A stretch of DNA of 64,000 nucleotides from Erigeron canadensis. Its lineage: Eukaryota > Streptophyta > Magnoliopsida > Asterales > Asteraceae. Location of the stretch: assembly GCF_010389155.1 (NCBI RefSeq), contig NC_057764.1, forward strand, positions 3,658,001 to 3,722,000. The letters run 5' to 3'. Each line of letters opens with the position of its first letter. Within the stretch, counting starts at the first letter, position 1. Below the pieces are notes generated by a model. The model did no database searches and had not been told where the DNA came from. It worked only from the letters and a program-made list of their open reading frames with translations. Position numbers and translations under genes: made by a program. This document shows positions 45,791 to 56,576 of this stretch, one piece after another.

Positions 45791-46442
45791 TTAGCCTACG
45801 GTTGTTTTTCTTTCTGAACCTATCCCCCCATTGATCATTAGAACTTGGGGTGTAGCAGATTTTTTTAGAAGCTCTTTCTCATACTCAATTAATATGGCAT
45901 GAAGTTTAGCTATGGTTTTACTCATGCTATGCTTATTATAATTGCGCACAAACTCCTCAAAATCCTTTGGAAAAGATTTTAGGATTTTGCCAATTGTAAT
46001 AGTTGGATAAGCATAGTACAAAATTTCCAATTTCTCATGAGTACCTCTTCAACTAGAGTACATGAGGACTAACCGATGTTCCTAGATCGTGTCGCAAGTC
46101 ATGAAGTTGATCAACTAGGTCGAACAACTCCACTCCGGCTTGCATTTCGTACAAAGACTTGAGTTCTTTGAGCCTATCACATGGAATTGAATGCTCAAAT
46201 TGCTTTTGAAGGTCAGCATTCATGCTTCCCAACATCAAACAAGCAACCTCATTATGTCTATCGTACCGAGCATTGTATGCAGCCAACTCTCTAGTTGAAG
46301 CATTCGCTCCCGGAACAATGGTGTTTACTCATTAATGACTTGAAACCAGACATTGATGTTTGGTTCCAGAAAGTCTTTCCCTTTCTAGCATCGAACTAAA
46401 AGCCGATTGGTGTATGTTTTGAGAAGGATTTGTTGTTGCCAT
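45791..46442 (-). pseudogene. Copia gag remnant
   Basis: It starts MATTNPSQNIHQSAFSSMLE at 46442. After a frame break it continues as AAYNARYDRHNEVACLMLGS and QAGVELFDLVDQLHDLRHDL, then KILKSFPKDFEEFVRNYNKH and LHAILIEYEKELLKK. This is the standard order of plant copia gag N-terminal regions (the UBN2-type capsid part), with stops between the pieces. Confidence 0.8.
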
Positions 46443-48122
46443 CTTCAAAACAGACAAAAGTTCAGTTATCGGTATTTTCGATAATTAATCCTTAAGAAAT
46501 GTAATTTACCCTTGTTAAATTCATCTAACAAATTACTTTCACTAAGGCTAGGATCCAACTTGACATACAATCATTTCATCAGTTGATCTGCTAGAAATGA
46601 TAGTATTCAAAAGGTAATCGAGGATCGATAATTGCATTCATGCAACTCCTAGAGTTATGGGACTTACAACAACACTGTAAAGGAGTATTAAGTGTTTTGT
46701 AAACATGTTTTGTCCCATCTTATGCCACGGGTCAAGGATCTCACCTCTTAACTCGTTTTAATTCGCTCAATTATGAACGTGTAGATATTCCACCGCTGGT
46801 CTCACAACGGAGTGGTAATCTACCTTGAAGAGATATAATTCGCCTATAGTCTTACATAAGAGCGAAAAGCACTGAAAAGTGTTCTAATCAAAGTGGGTGG
46901 CATTGACTTAACTTTAAATGGGTAATGCATTTGATTGTGAATCAAAAGTTTATGTATGAAGACTCATGCATAATCTTCATAACATAATATTTAATAAAAT
47001 CATTTGTATAGTTTTAAAAACACAAGAGAGCTCGGTAGCTCCATTTGAACGTACAAAGAAGCACAAGGGCAAAGGTTTGCAATGGACGCAACTAAAAAAC
47101 TGCCCTTTTAGAAGGCCAGCGCACTCTGACTTATACCTCTCTTAGAGTTTATACAAATGGGTGAGCCGGTGTATCTCAAGGTTGTAAGACTCCAATTTTA
47201 ATAATGAAATATCTATTTTGATAGTTTTTAGTGAATTTTATATTTTTCCAAGAATACAATTTTGTATCACCTTTATACAACTTATAAACATGCAAAATTA
47301 ATAAACTTGCTAATTCCGAATTACGTAATCATGTAACAAGTTAAGGTGGGTCACCTAAACATAGTCACTATGGTTCATGCATATGTTTAAACCCGGCTCC
47401 CCCTTCCGAAGAAGAGGACCACATACATTAAGTTATCTTGATTACGTAAGCCTTTAAACAATTTTAACTACCAAATAATTATCACATAAACACATAAACA
47501 TGCTGACTGGAAATTTCCAGCAGCTTCACGACCAGTTAGACTTGTTTCTGGTCCGATTCAACTTTTGGCCCGAACTACAAAATTTTAGCCCTATGTGTTG
47601 AGCATCTACTGTCCAAAGCACGACTCTTAACTCATTACCGATTAAAAGATATCAATTTTTTATTGAACTGTCACAAATCAGGAAAATCACACGAAAAATT
47701 CACATAATCACACAATTATCTAATAACTAACCCTAATTATTTGATCATCATGCTTTGCAAAAATATATCTCTATATATTCAGTAAAATCACAATTAATTT
47801 TTCATGAATTCATTGTGATTTTACTATTATTTAACAACTTTAAATAATTAAGATACACGTTACATGCAATTTATATCACATATATCATGTCAATTCACAA
47901 TTCAGAACTTGCTTGAGGGTTTCAATCATCCATTAAATTAGGTTAAATTAATTAAACAAAAAAAACCTAATTTTTATATAATTAAAACCGATTTTTAATT
48001 AATTAAGATAAGAAAACAACTTTTAATTATTTAACAATTAATTAAAAAAAAACAACCCTTAAACCCCTTTCAAGTTTTGATCTTTGTAATTAATAAATCA
48101 CATATGTGGCTCGTGATATCAC
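46443..48122 (-). other. Copia 5' leader, with primer-binding site next to the LTR
   Basis: Non-coding DNA between gag and the 5' LTR. On the minus strand TGATATCACGAGCCA (48106-48121) directly follows the LTR end and resembles the initiator-methionine tRNA primer site TGGTATCAGAGCC with one substitution and one extra base. Confidence 0.6.
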
Positions 48123-48947
48123 TGTTAAAATATAAGCATATGATCATACATGTAATCACGAGTAAGGGTAACGGAAGAATCGAAACAAATATCCAATCAA
48201 ATTAATTAACAGAGAGAGAATCGAAACGTATACCTTTGCGCAATGCTTCAAATAATATTATTAATATTTAGATTATTATTATTATAGGGTTTAAGCAAAA
48301 CCCCTCTATAATCGCACACTAGACATATCTTAGTATGCTAGTACCCCGATCACGAACAACAAACCCCTTTGTTTCTATCCCTTATCGTCCAACTTCTAAA
48401 TCAAAATCCCTTCCGATTTAAAACCTTACGGCTGAACATATGGAAAAAAATAAATCCCCATAATTAATGCTAGGATTAAATATACATATATATACTTCGT
48501 AAGTCACAAACCAAATTCCAAATGAACTTTTGAATGTAACTTGCGGCCGAACTAAAGAAGGGATGAAAAGAAAGAGAGATTTTCTTACGTGAAGAAATGA
48601 ATAAAATCCTTTAAAATTAATCCTTTATATAGGGACTTAATAAGGTTTATTTATTTGGTGATCAAGTTAATCAAGGCCCTAAAAAAGCCCCTCAAAACCG
48701 GCCCTCCTTGATTAGAAAATTAGGGTCCAACACTAATAACCTAATTTTTCATTTACCCCTCCTCTTTAATTAATTAAATATAATTAACCCTTTAATTTAG
48801 TTTAATTAATCATTTCGTGATCAAATTAATTAAAATATTATTTTAATATACTAATTAATAATATAGTGTTATCGTGTCATTTCGCGTGACCCCATAGATT
48901 TAAATAATTTCCGGACATACAATTTATAATAAAATGATCATATTCTA

Positions 48948-48949
<2 letters not shown>
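48123..48949 (-). repeat. Copia 5' LTR, outer end replaced by an AT microsatellite
   Basis: It matches the 3' LTR from TGTTAAAATA to GATCATATTCTA, then passes into (AT)n (48949-48989) where CACTCCAACA is expected. So the outer few bases and the flanking target site are lost. Confidence 0.85.

Positions 48950-48989
<40 letters not shown>
48949..48989. repeat. (AT)n microsatellite at the copia outer boundary
   Basis: About 20 AT units. Confidence 0.95.
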
Positions 48990-48993
<4 letters not shown>

Positions 48994-49023
48994 TGCTTCA
49001 TTCTTTTTGTTCCTGGTTACTTT

Positions 49024-49087
49024 CTTGAATATGAGAGTGTAGAGCTTTATCGTACTTGAATATGAGAGTGTAGAGCTTTATCGTATT
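49024..49087. repeat. Tandem duplication of about 32 bp
   Basis: TTGAATATGAGAGTGTAGAG...TTTATCGTA occurs twice in a row. Confidence 0.9.
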
Positions 49088-49359
49088 GTGTCTTTTAAGG
49101 TCCCGATTACTTGATTTCCACGTAAGTTCCTTGTTTGAGGACACGGTTATTTGTTTGTTGTCATGTGGTTTACTCGCTCACTTGATAGAAGCTCGTATCT
49201 TTTGGAAAAAAAAAATCTATGATTCGATTTTTAACATTGATTTAAGAATATTTGAAGTAGTTTTTAAGAATAATAATAGAGTGGCACCCTTTCCATTATT
49301 TATTTATTTTTAGTTTTAGATTTTGTCATATTAAATACACCTTGACACAATGACACTAA

Positions 49360-49996
49360 GGGGGAAAGAAGTGGTTCACATGTTGGTTACTTTACCCAAA
49401 TTTTTATCCAATCAAAACCCTCAAACTCACAACTACCCAATTCTACCTAATCCTTACCTAAATCACTTGAAATACATACCCAATTCATTAAATTTACCCA
49501 ATTTCATTTTCTTTTTCATTTTTTTATTATACCAATAATTCCATTAAAATATAAACATAAAACATAAATATAATTCCATTAAAATTAAAAAACCACAATA
49601 AGTAAGTTTTAGTAACTGAGGTGGGTTTGGATGGTCATTTTATAATCACGAAGGTCCATTTTAGTAATAAGTAAGTTTTGTGTGAAATGGATATGGGAAG
49701 AAGAAGAAAGTAATAATAATAAGAAGAAGAAGAAAGTGTTTAAATTAGTTTGAAATAGGTGGGTGTTTGTATAAATAAAAGGTAAAATTTTATTTTATTT
49801 TTTTTAAAACCTGGAATGCAACGTTCAAAAGGGGGCCCACAGCTTTCCAACGTCTTTCTCCTCTACCCACAGCTTGGCTTCACAAACCAAAGTCATACCC
49901 GATGTCACCTTACCCGAGTCTTAGCCGATGCCTGGGAATGGTGTTACCGATCGGGTTAGAGGAACCCGAGCCCTACCCGACCCCCACTCCTTCCCC
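49360..49996. mobile_element. PIF/Harbinger MITE, 637 bp, TSD TAA
   Basis: The left end GGGGGAAAGAAGTGG and the right end CCCCCACTCCTTCCCC form a terminal inverted repeat, flanked by TAA at 49357-49359 and 49997-49999. No ORF. The middle contains GAA-rich and poly-pyrimidine stretches. Confidence 0.75.
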
Positions 49997-50848
49997 TAAG
50001 GAAAAATATAGCTTCGGAACATCAATAGGCAGGGTGTTAGCTAGCCACCTTTTGTGCTCCACTTGAATAGCATAATAACTGTTTTTCTATTTATTTATTT
50101 TTTTCTTCACAAATCATTGAAAGAGGAGTCCCAAATAATGTTAAGATCGATCACCATAACATTAGAAATTAACATGACAATAACTATAAAAAAGTAAATA
50201 AAAATAAGCAAATGACAGAATAATTTACTTGGTTCGATCATGAGTCTAATTCACGATCACAAATATCATTACAAATGTTAGATTACAAGTTTGAAAACGC
50301 TACTCTCAATAATTTATAACTCTCACCAAATTTCACTCTTTACTATAAATTCTCAAACTCTCAAAATAATGTTATGTACTTGGATCTCTCGTTGTTCAAT
50401 CATGTTTTTTCTTTTCAACGGTTATATATATTTTATAATTAAAGCTTCGGCAAGTCGTTAAAACAAATAGCAATTACATAATGTTTACAATAATAAAGAT
50501 GGACTCATATACAACGACATATTAACTTGTTTGTTACAACTAGACATCCAAAAAAAAAATCAATGAAACGATAGTATTAAAATTAAGTAGATCACTTTTC
50601 ATCATCACGAAAACTCTGATTTCTATGCTTTCATATAGTTATCTACGATAGCAATATAATACGGTGCAATTAACAAGCAATATATTATATCTACATGTTA
50701 TGATGTTATAATGATTTGAAAATTAATCAATTTTAGAATTCTTATGAACTAACTCACTTATTAACGATATTAATCTAATCCCAATATACCTTGTTTTAAA
50801 ATATAAATGAGTTCAATGGAGAAAGTCTCAATGAGCTTTAGAAGCAAA
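49997..50848. other. AT-rich spacer
   Basis: No gene or delimited element seen. Confidence 0.45.
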
Positions 50849-51440
50849 CTAGTGATCAGCCCGTCTAATGGACGGGTAGTATCAAAATATATTAATCAAA
50901 GCTAAAAAGTTGGATTTTCAAATATATTAAATAGATATACCAAAATTAACTTGAAAATTTTGCTAGTTGAATAGCCACTTTATCGGTCAAAATACTCCAA
51001 AAATTATCCGCCCAACGAAGAAACATACGAAAATTAACTCCATATGAATATTGATTTCAGTTTACCCTTTTTTTTCAACTTTAGTTAAATGCAAAATTTA
51101 CAGTTTCTTATATTCTAAAAGTGTAAACTATATATATAAAAGTATAATTAAATATAAATTAGGTTAAAGTGTAAATTGGTGATGAAAAATCAAAAAATGT
51201 AAGTTAATTATTTTAAATTGGGTTAAAGTGTAAATTGGTGATGAAACTAAAAAGTGTAAATTAATTGTTTTAGATTGGGGTTAAAGTGTAAATTGGTGAT
51301 GAAAAACCAAAAAGTGTAAATTAATTTAGATTAATATTAAAAAAAATTAGAGGATTAATAAGGAGGGAGGATTAGACTCAAGAAGATGGATTAGGGGTGT
51401 CAAGTGTACCCCCAACCACCTCTTTTAGTTATATTATAGA
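50849..51440 (-). mobile_element. Helitron, 592 bp, with an internal minisatellite
   Basis: On the minus strand it starts TCTATAATATAACTAAAAGA after a host A and ends with hairpin CCCGTCCATTAGACGGG, then CTGATCACTAG and T. Inside, a unit of about 60 bp containing GTTAAAGTGTAAATTGGTGA is repeated three times (about 51165-51325). Related sequence occurs at 63455-63540. Confidence 0.8.
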
Positions 51441-51563
51441 TGACATGAGAGAAATAAAGTGATGAATTTTTATGTCATATGTCTCAAGTTCAGATTCGCT
51501 CCCGGACATGTTTTATCGCAGTGAGTTTATATAAGCAGCGGATTTTTTTTAGAAATTGATGGC
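51441..51563. other. Spacer, possible SINE left half
   Basis: CTCAAGTTCAGATTCGCTCC resembles a degenerate box B. The stretch is continued after the hAT MITE by TATGGGTGTATTTTCGCC. Confidence 0.35.
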
Positions 51564-51571
51564 TTAGGACG

Positions 51572-51766
51572 CAGAGGCGGTACCAGGAAAAAATTCCAAA
51601 GGGAGCAAACTTAAAAAGCTTATGAAAAATAAATTTAAAAGGGGGCAAAATGTTAAAAACCTATATAAAATTTTTAAAATTTTATAAAAAACTTAAAAAT
51701 ACATGACAAAATTTAAATTTGGAGGGGGGCATTGGACCCCCTTACCCCCCTTTAGTACCGCCCCTG
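51572..51766. mobile_element. hAT MITE, 195 bp, perfect 8-bp TSD
   Basis: TIR CAGAGGCGGTACCAG at the left and TAGTACCGCCCCTG at the right, flanked by TTAGGACG at 51564-51571 and 51767-51774. The 8-bp duplication and CAG...CTG ends are diagnostic of hAT elements. GGAGGGGGGC...ACCCCC near the right end adds a subterminal palindrome. Confidence 0.95.
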
Positions 51767-51774
51767 TTAGGACG

Positions 51775-52600
51775 TATGGGTGTATTTTCGCCATTGGATC
51801 CCCGAATAGCTGGCATAGCCGGCTAAACCATATTAAGGGGTTAAGTGGTCACTTAAGACCTTCACATGTTAATACATTTTCTTAGTGAGGAACATTCTCC
51901 GCTTGTTCTGTAAATTGTTATTTAACAAAAAAAACGTCAATTAGTTAACATAAAAATAACCAAATCAAAATTTAACAAAAACGTCAATTAGTGTCGGGAT
52001 CAAAATCTTGTTTGTTTCAATTTTCAAATAACCAGTGGATCAGTTTACATAAAAATAACCATTCAAAATTTGAAATTTGGGTTGAGTGAATTAATGAATT
52101 CACATGTTAGACGTTGGCAAAATCTATTTTAAATATCTTTTGCTGTCAAAACAATCAAGTTTAAAAATCAAAATGTATACTATGCGAATGCTGATCATAC
52201 AGTAGAACATCCACAGATGACATAATAACTATGCACAGTTCCCATTCTAAATTTGACACTTTACATAGGTTTTTTCTTTCTTTTTTTACAAATATATCTT
52301 TAGATTTGACTTTTTAGCAATACTTATTTTCTTCCTTTTTTTTTTAATTTTGTTTTTTTAGAATAGTACACTAAATTTATTGCATTTTTGTTTTATTTTG
52401 AATAGTCAAACCAATATGCAAAACTGATGCCTGGTAACTAAAATTTTAAATACGTAACTAATAAGATATGTGATGGTAATATAAGGTTGTGGAGTATTTA
52501 AGGTTAGGTGTCAAACATTTACATACTAATTTTTTAAATCATAAAAATTCATGGAGGTTCAAACATTTATTCATTAAACAAAAAATACTAAAATATTAGT
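51775..52600. other. AT-rich spacer
   Basis: No gene. CAAAATTTAACAAAAACGTCAATTAG-like and AAAACGTCAATTAGTTAACA share a short repeated segment near 51932 and 51978. Confidence 0.45.
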
Positions 52601-52608
52601 ATGTGAAG

Positions 52609-53419
52609 TAGGGATGGTTTTCGGTATGGAATCGTACCGAAACCGAAAACAATCAAAACTAAGAACCGAATACCGTACCGAATATTTGGGTACGGTACCG
52701 GTTCGTTACCGGTACCGGTCTCGGTATATCGGTTTTGTACTTAATTAGTACCGATTTTTCACAAAAACTAAGTTTAACCGAATGTTCAACCACTTTGATA
52801 CACAATGAAATGGTAGTACCAAGAAATTCGAAGGATGCAAAATTTTGAGTTAAACACATTGTGAGCAAATTTCAATACAACAAAAATTTGTTGAAGAAAA
52901 CATTAGTTTCTTTGTTCTTATATCTACTTTCTGGACTAATATAATAGTAATAATACTCAATTGGTTTTGCTACGTATATATAAATCAGTATATTGTACTT
53001 TGAGATGCTTATTAACTTCATTAGTTTCTTGCAACATATCATTGCTATATTTTAAAAAGTGAACGCAATAATAAGGAGTAGAAGACTTAACAGTTAACAC
53101 ATAACTCACGAGTTCATCAAATCACTAACTTGTAGTATTACATATCATGAATCAGTATGCTTTTAAAGAGATGTAATAATATATAAATATAACAATAAAT
53201 AAATTAGTACATCTAAGAAAACCAATACATAAGAAAACCAATACAGTCTAATACTCATACTAGATGTTTACGAAGCAAATCGGTATTCATATTCGGTTTC
53301 CCCGTACCAAGCCGGTACCGAACCGAATAGTACCGATACCGAACTTTTCCTAAATCAATAACCTATACCGAAACCGAATACCCATCGGTACCGAGTTTTG
53401 GTTTTTTCGCTCATCTCTA
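52609..53419. mobile_element. Ac-like hAT non-autonomous element, 811 bp
   Basis: It starts TAGGGATGG and ends TCATCTCTA, matching the Ac/Ds-type end TAGGGATGAAA. The flanks ATGTGAAG (52601-52608) and ATTTGAAG (53420-53427) agree in 7 of 8 bases, as expected of an aged 8-bp duplication. Both ends are dense in CGGTACCG/ACCGAA motifs (52630-52740 and 53280-53395), typical of subterminal transposase-binding repeats. The middle is AT-rich with no transposase. Confidence 0.85.
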
Positions 53420-53427
53420 ATTTGAAG

Positions 53428-54254
53428 TGTTTCACACAAACTTAGATGTCAGACAGATTTAAATTCACTTTTCCCAACTAATAAAGAAACAGTTAATAAA
53501 AAATAATCAAACTTTTTGATTTTCCGATGACATCCTTTTGAAGCAATTGGATGTTTTTTGGATGGTAACACCTATGGACTATGGTGATAATGTGATATAC
53601 TCATATATCAAGTATATGATCAAGGTACTTTAACAATCTCGGAACGCTAAAAAAGAATGATTGTTGTATTTCTATAATAAATAAAAGAAAATTGTATTTC
53701 AAAAGTATTTTTAGAAAAAAAGGTAATGTGGTAAGTCTATAATTTTACTTAAAATGTCTTTATTTTAGTTATGATGTCATAAATAGTTTACGATATTTCT
53801 AATTAAAAATAGGTCACTAAATGCTTGTTTAAAGCTCTTAATCTTTTATTACAAACAAAAAAAATTATTTTATATAGTATAATATCATTTTATGTTTTGT
53901 TAATGCAATAAATATTTTATTAATTTATAAATATTGTGTTATTCAGTTCACTATCTCCAAATCTTACATGCATATTTTCTAGTTTTATAATTTTAATTAA
54001 AATATCCGGGTTGAACCCGGGTAAATTTGTTAGTTAAGTGTAGAAAAGATTTTGAAAGTGGATCGTATATCATACAATCATACAATGCATTAATTTCAAT
54101 TATTGGTACATAAAACCCATAACAAACAACTTTTCAACTTACTTAGAATATCATATAACGCAAAAATACTTTGAATTTTTCCTCGCACAAACTCTACTAT
54201 ATATTTTATCTTTTAACCTATTAACTTCATCTAAGTACTAAGCTTTAACACTAA
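53428..54254. other. AT-rich spacer with an isolated hairpin
   Basis: CCGGGTTGAACCCGGG at about 54006-54021 is a strong hairpin of Helitron-terminator type, but it is followed by GTTAGT instead of CTAG. No gene. Confidence 0.4.
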
Positions 54255-54628
54255 CGAGATGGGTACCTACGCAATGCAGTGGCAGTAGGGGCAACGGGTG
54301 GTGCTAGTGGTGGTGATGGTAATGATGTGGTTATTAATCTAAAAGTAATTAACGTAAATGATAGTGTAGTTATTTTATGGTTAAGAGATGTATCTTTTGT
54401 AAATAACTTTATTAAGAATATTATAGAAATATTAGGTGAAAATATTTACATTAATTAATAAAGGCGATAGATAGTTTGGATAAATATGGGTGGAAAATAT
54501 TTTAAAGATATATTGGGTAAATTTAATGTGTGAGTTAGGAATATGTTGAAAATTAAGAGCATTTTGAATATTTTAAAAGTAGAGAGTTGAAAAGAAAAAG
54601 GATAGTTTGTTTATTAATATAGTACTGA
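54255..54628 (-). mobile_element. Non-autonomous Helitron, 374 bp, CTCG 3' end
   Basis: Minus-strand start TCAGTACTATATTAATAAAC after a host A; end GTAGGTACCCATCTCG followed by T. It matches 61176-61541 along its length (AATGATAGTGTAGTTATTTT, ATGGTTAAGAGATGTAT). Confidence 0.78.
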
Positions 54629-55352
54629 TTCAATCATAAGTTTCCATTACTCGCATACACTATTTCTATCTCGTGATCTCTCTTAATGAAAGATAATTGA
54701 ATAGCCGCCGTTAGAGTTACTGGGTCAAAAGTATCAAAAAGGAGCTTTTTAAAAAATAAATAAAAATCCAAGTATATATGAAGTGTGGTGCAAAAAGGAT
54801 ACTTATAACTTCTCTATATAACTAATAATTAACAGAGGATAAGTTTTTTATTATGTGATAATTATGAAATCATATTATGTAGAATTTTTTCTTAGGTGTC
54901 ATACTTACATTAAATTCCTAATTTTAAGCATACTTTTAAAAAGTACACTTTAGCCTAATCATCATTAAAGCTCAATTTAAAATTATACTTTAGCCTAATT
55001 ATCATCATTAATTAAGTAATAATTAAAAAAGTTAAAAATAAAATAAGACGACAAAGTATATCTTAATAGAAGCAAAGTATATCTTAATGGAATGGATGGA
55101 TAGAATTCTTATGTTATATTCATGTATATCGGCTAAAATTATGGATGGATTTTTTCTAGATTTTTTATTTATGTTTATAATAATTATATTATATTAAAGT
55201 TATAGTAAGTATATATTTAGAATCGGCTAAACGTTGTTTTCCTATTTTAAGTTTAATTTTATTTCATGTATATCTCTTAAAACTTAACGGATGAATTTCT
55301 TTTTCACAATGATATACAAATTTTTATGATTTATAAAGGGGAAATTCTAAAT
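54629..55352. other. AT-rich spacer
   Basis: No gene or delimited element. Confidence 0.45.
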
Positions 55353-55506
55353 TGACAAACAAATTAAAAATAAAATTATACAAACTCACTTGTCATATGA
55401 GATAAACCAATTAAATTAATTCATTTTTTCTTTTTTATGTTTCTTTCTCCATGTTCTATTGGTGACACTTTAGTTTGTATAGTTTTGTTTGTAATTTGTT
55501 TGTTGA
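55353..55506. mobile_element. Short MITE, about 154 bp
   Basis: Left arm TTGACAAACAAATTAAAAAT continuing to TATACAAACT, and right arm AGTTTGTATAG...AATTTGTTTGTTGA, are imperfect inverted repeats of about 36 bp. Superfamily unknown. Confidence 0.7.
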
Positions 55507-55534
55507 TGTAGTTATGCTACATATTTGACGTAGT

Positions 55535-55648
55535 TATTACCATTTAGGTAGGGTGGTAGAGACTCTTGCCTCTTGGATTATAGATCAAGGTTCAATCTTT
55601 GACAATGGTGTAACTTAGTAGTGTATTATATTTGCCGTTAAAAAAAAA
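55535..55648 (+). mobile_element. Short SINE-like repeat
   Basis: Box A (AGGGTGGTAGAGACTC) and box B (AGGTTCAATC) about 35 bp apart, ending in an A run at 55638-55647. Confidence 0.55.
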
Positions 55649-55784
55649 TAAACATATTTAACGTATATCATATATTCATAAGCTATAATTTTATTGTTTC
55701 AATCAGTCGTAATTGGACATTTTTAATATTATGACTAATAATTTAACTATTTGTAATTGTATTTTTTTCTTATGTTATCAGTTA

Positions 55785-55813
55785 GTCCCGCACAACGTGC
55801 GGGTTTAATCTAG
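55785..55813 (+). mobile_element. Helitron 3' terminus
   Basis: A 7-bp stem hairpin CCCGCACAACGTGCGGG (55787-55803), TTTAAT, then CTAG|T. The 5' end of this element was not found. Confidence 0.65.
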
Positions 55814-56085
55814 TTATCTATAAAACGCACATTGTTTCTTAATTACTTATGTCAAACCTATATATAAGGAACTAATTCTAATACACGTACGATGTACGGT
55901 AACTATACAATGTGTATCATAAAAAATTCAAATATGCTCCATAGATGATTCGTGAGTATGAAATAAATTATGGTTAAAGTAAATCGATAATCGAAGCTAA
56001 GTTATAATAAAAGGTAATAAATAATGATAAATATAATATATGTTTAGTTAAAGTTTTGTATTTACCTTAAGTTTTTACAAGCACA

Positions 56086-56460
56086 TCAAAATCGAAACTT
56101 GTAAGCATAATGGATGAAGACAAATAGCCTTGTGATTTCAGATCATAAACTCAAAATTTTGGAGTGTTCATGTTAATATAAGTAGTAAGAGTTGAAAAAT
56201 TGAGAAAGAAAAAGAGACAGTATTATTAATGAGAAAACCATCAATGAAAATAAGGTTATAACTTGTTTTGTACTTATTAGCCAATAGTTAGATATTAATT
56301 CCAATTCTAATAAGAAAATTGAATCTATATACATTTAGAATAGCTAATTTAATTAAAAATAAATAAATTAAAAGAACATTTGTCGATCAAGGATTACGTC
56401 ACGTGTTATTTTATAAATATCTCAATCCTGTTTTAGTTTATTAGTAGACAGGGATATTCA
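56086..56460 (+). repeat. Dispersed repeat, copy 2, paired with 14066-14480
   Basis: Same order of blocks as copy 1, including AAATAGCCTTGTGATTT, GGATTACGTCACGTGT and ATCTCAATCCTGTTTTAG. Non-coding and diverged. Confidence 0.7.
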
Positions 56461-56576
56461 TTATTCGGATGGCTAGACCCATTTGTTTTTCTGGATCGTT
56501 TACCTTCATGCATGATGAAGGTCTTATGGAATGGAGACGTGTAGCTTTGGATTTTTTTTATGAGTTTGATGGCTTA

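Larger units (their letters stand above)
39362..48949 (-). mobile_element. Degenerate Ty1/copia retrotransposon with nested and inverted rearrangements
   Basis: Minus-strand element bounded by related LTRs (39362-40165 and 48123-48949). In order from 5' to 3': primer site 48106-48121; broken gag starting at 46442; integrase remnants (about 44700-45100, with KILRSDR and a WDYALEIAACILNMVPTKK-like frame); RT start (44116-44319, LPPNGRTVGCKWIFKKK and GVDYEETFSP); then an inverted duplication of the RT-end/RNase H part; then a long 3' non-coding stretch with a palindrome and a solo LTR. Stops, frameshifts and a C10 run (about 44571-44580) show it is dead. LTRs differ visibly from each other, so it is old. 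No target duplication could be confirmed because the right end is replaced by an AT microsatellite. Confidence 0.88.

Noticed and set aside
54006..54021. Hairpin CCGGGTTGAACCCGGG as a Helitron end
   Set aside because: It is followed by GTTAGT with no CTAG or CTCG end, and no 5' partner; too decayed to call.
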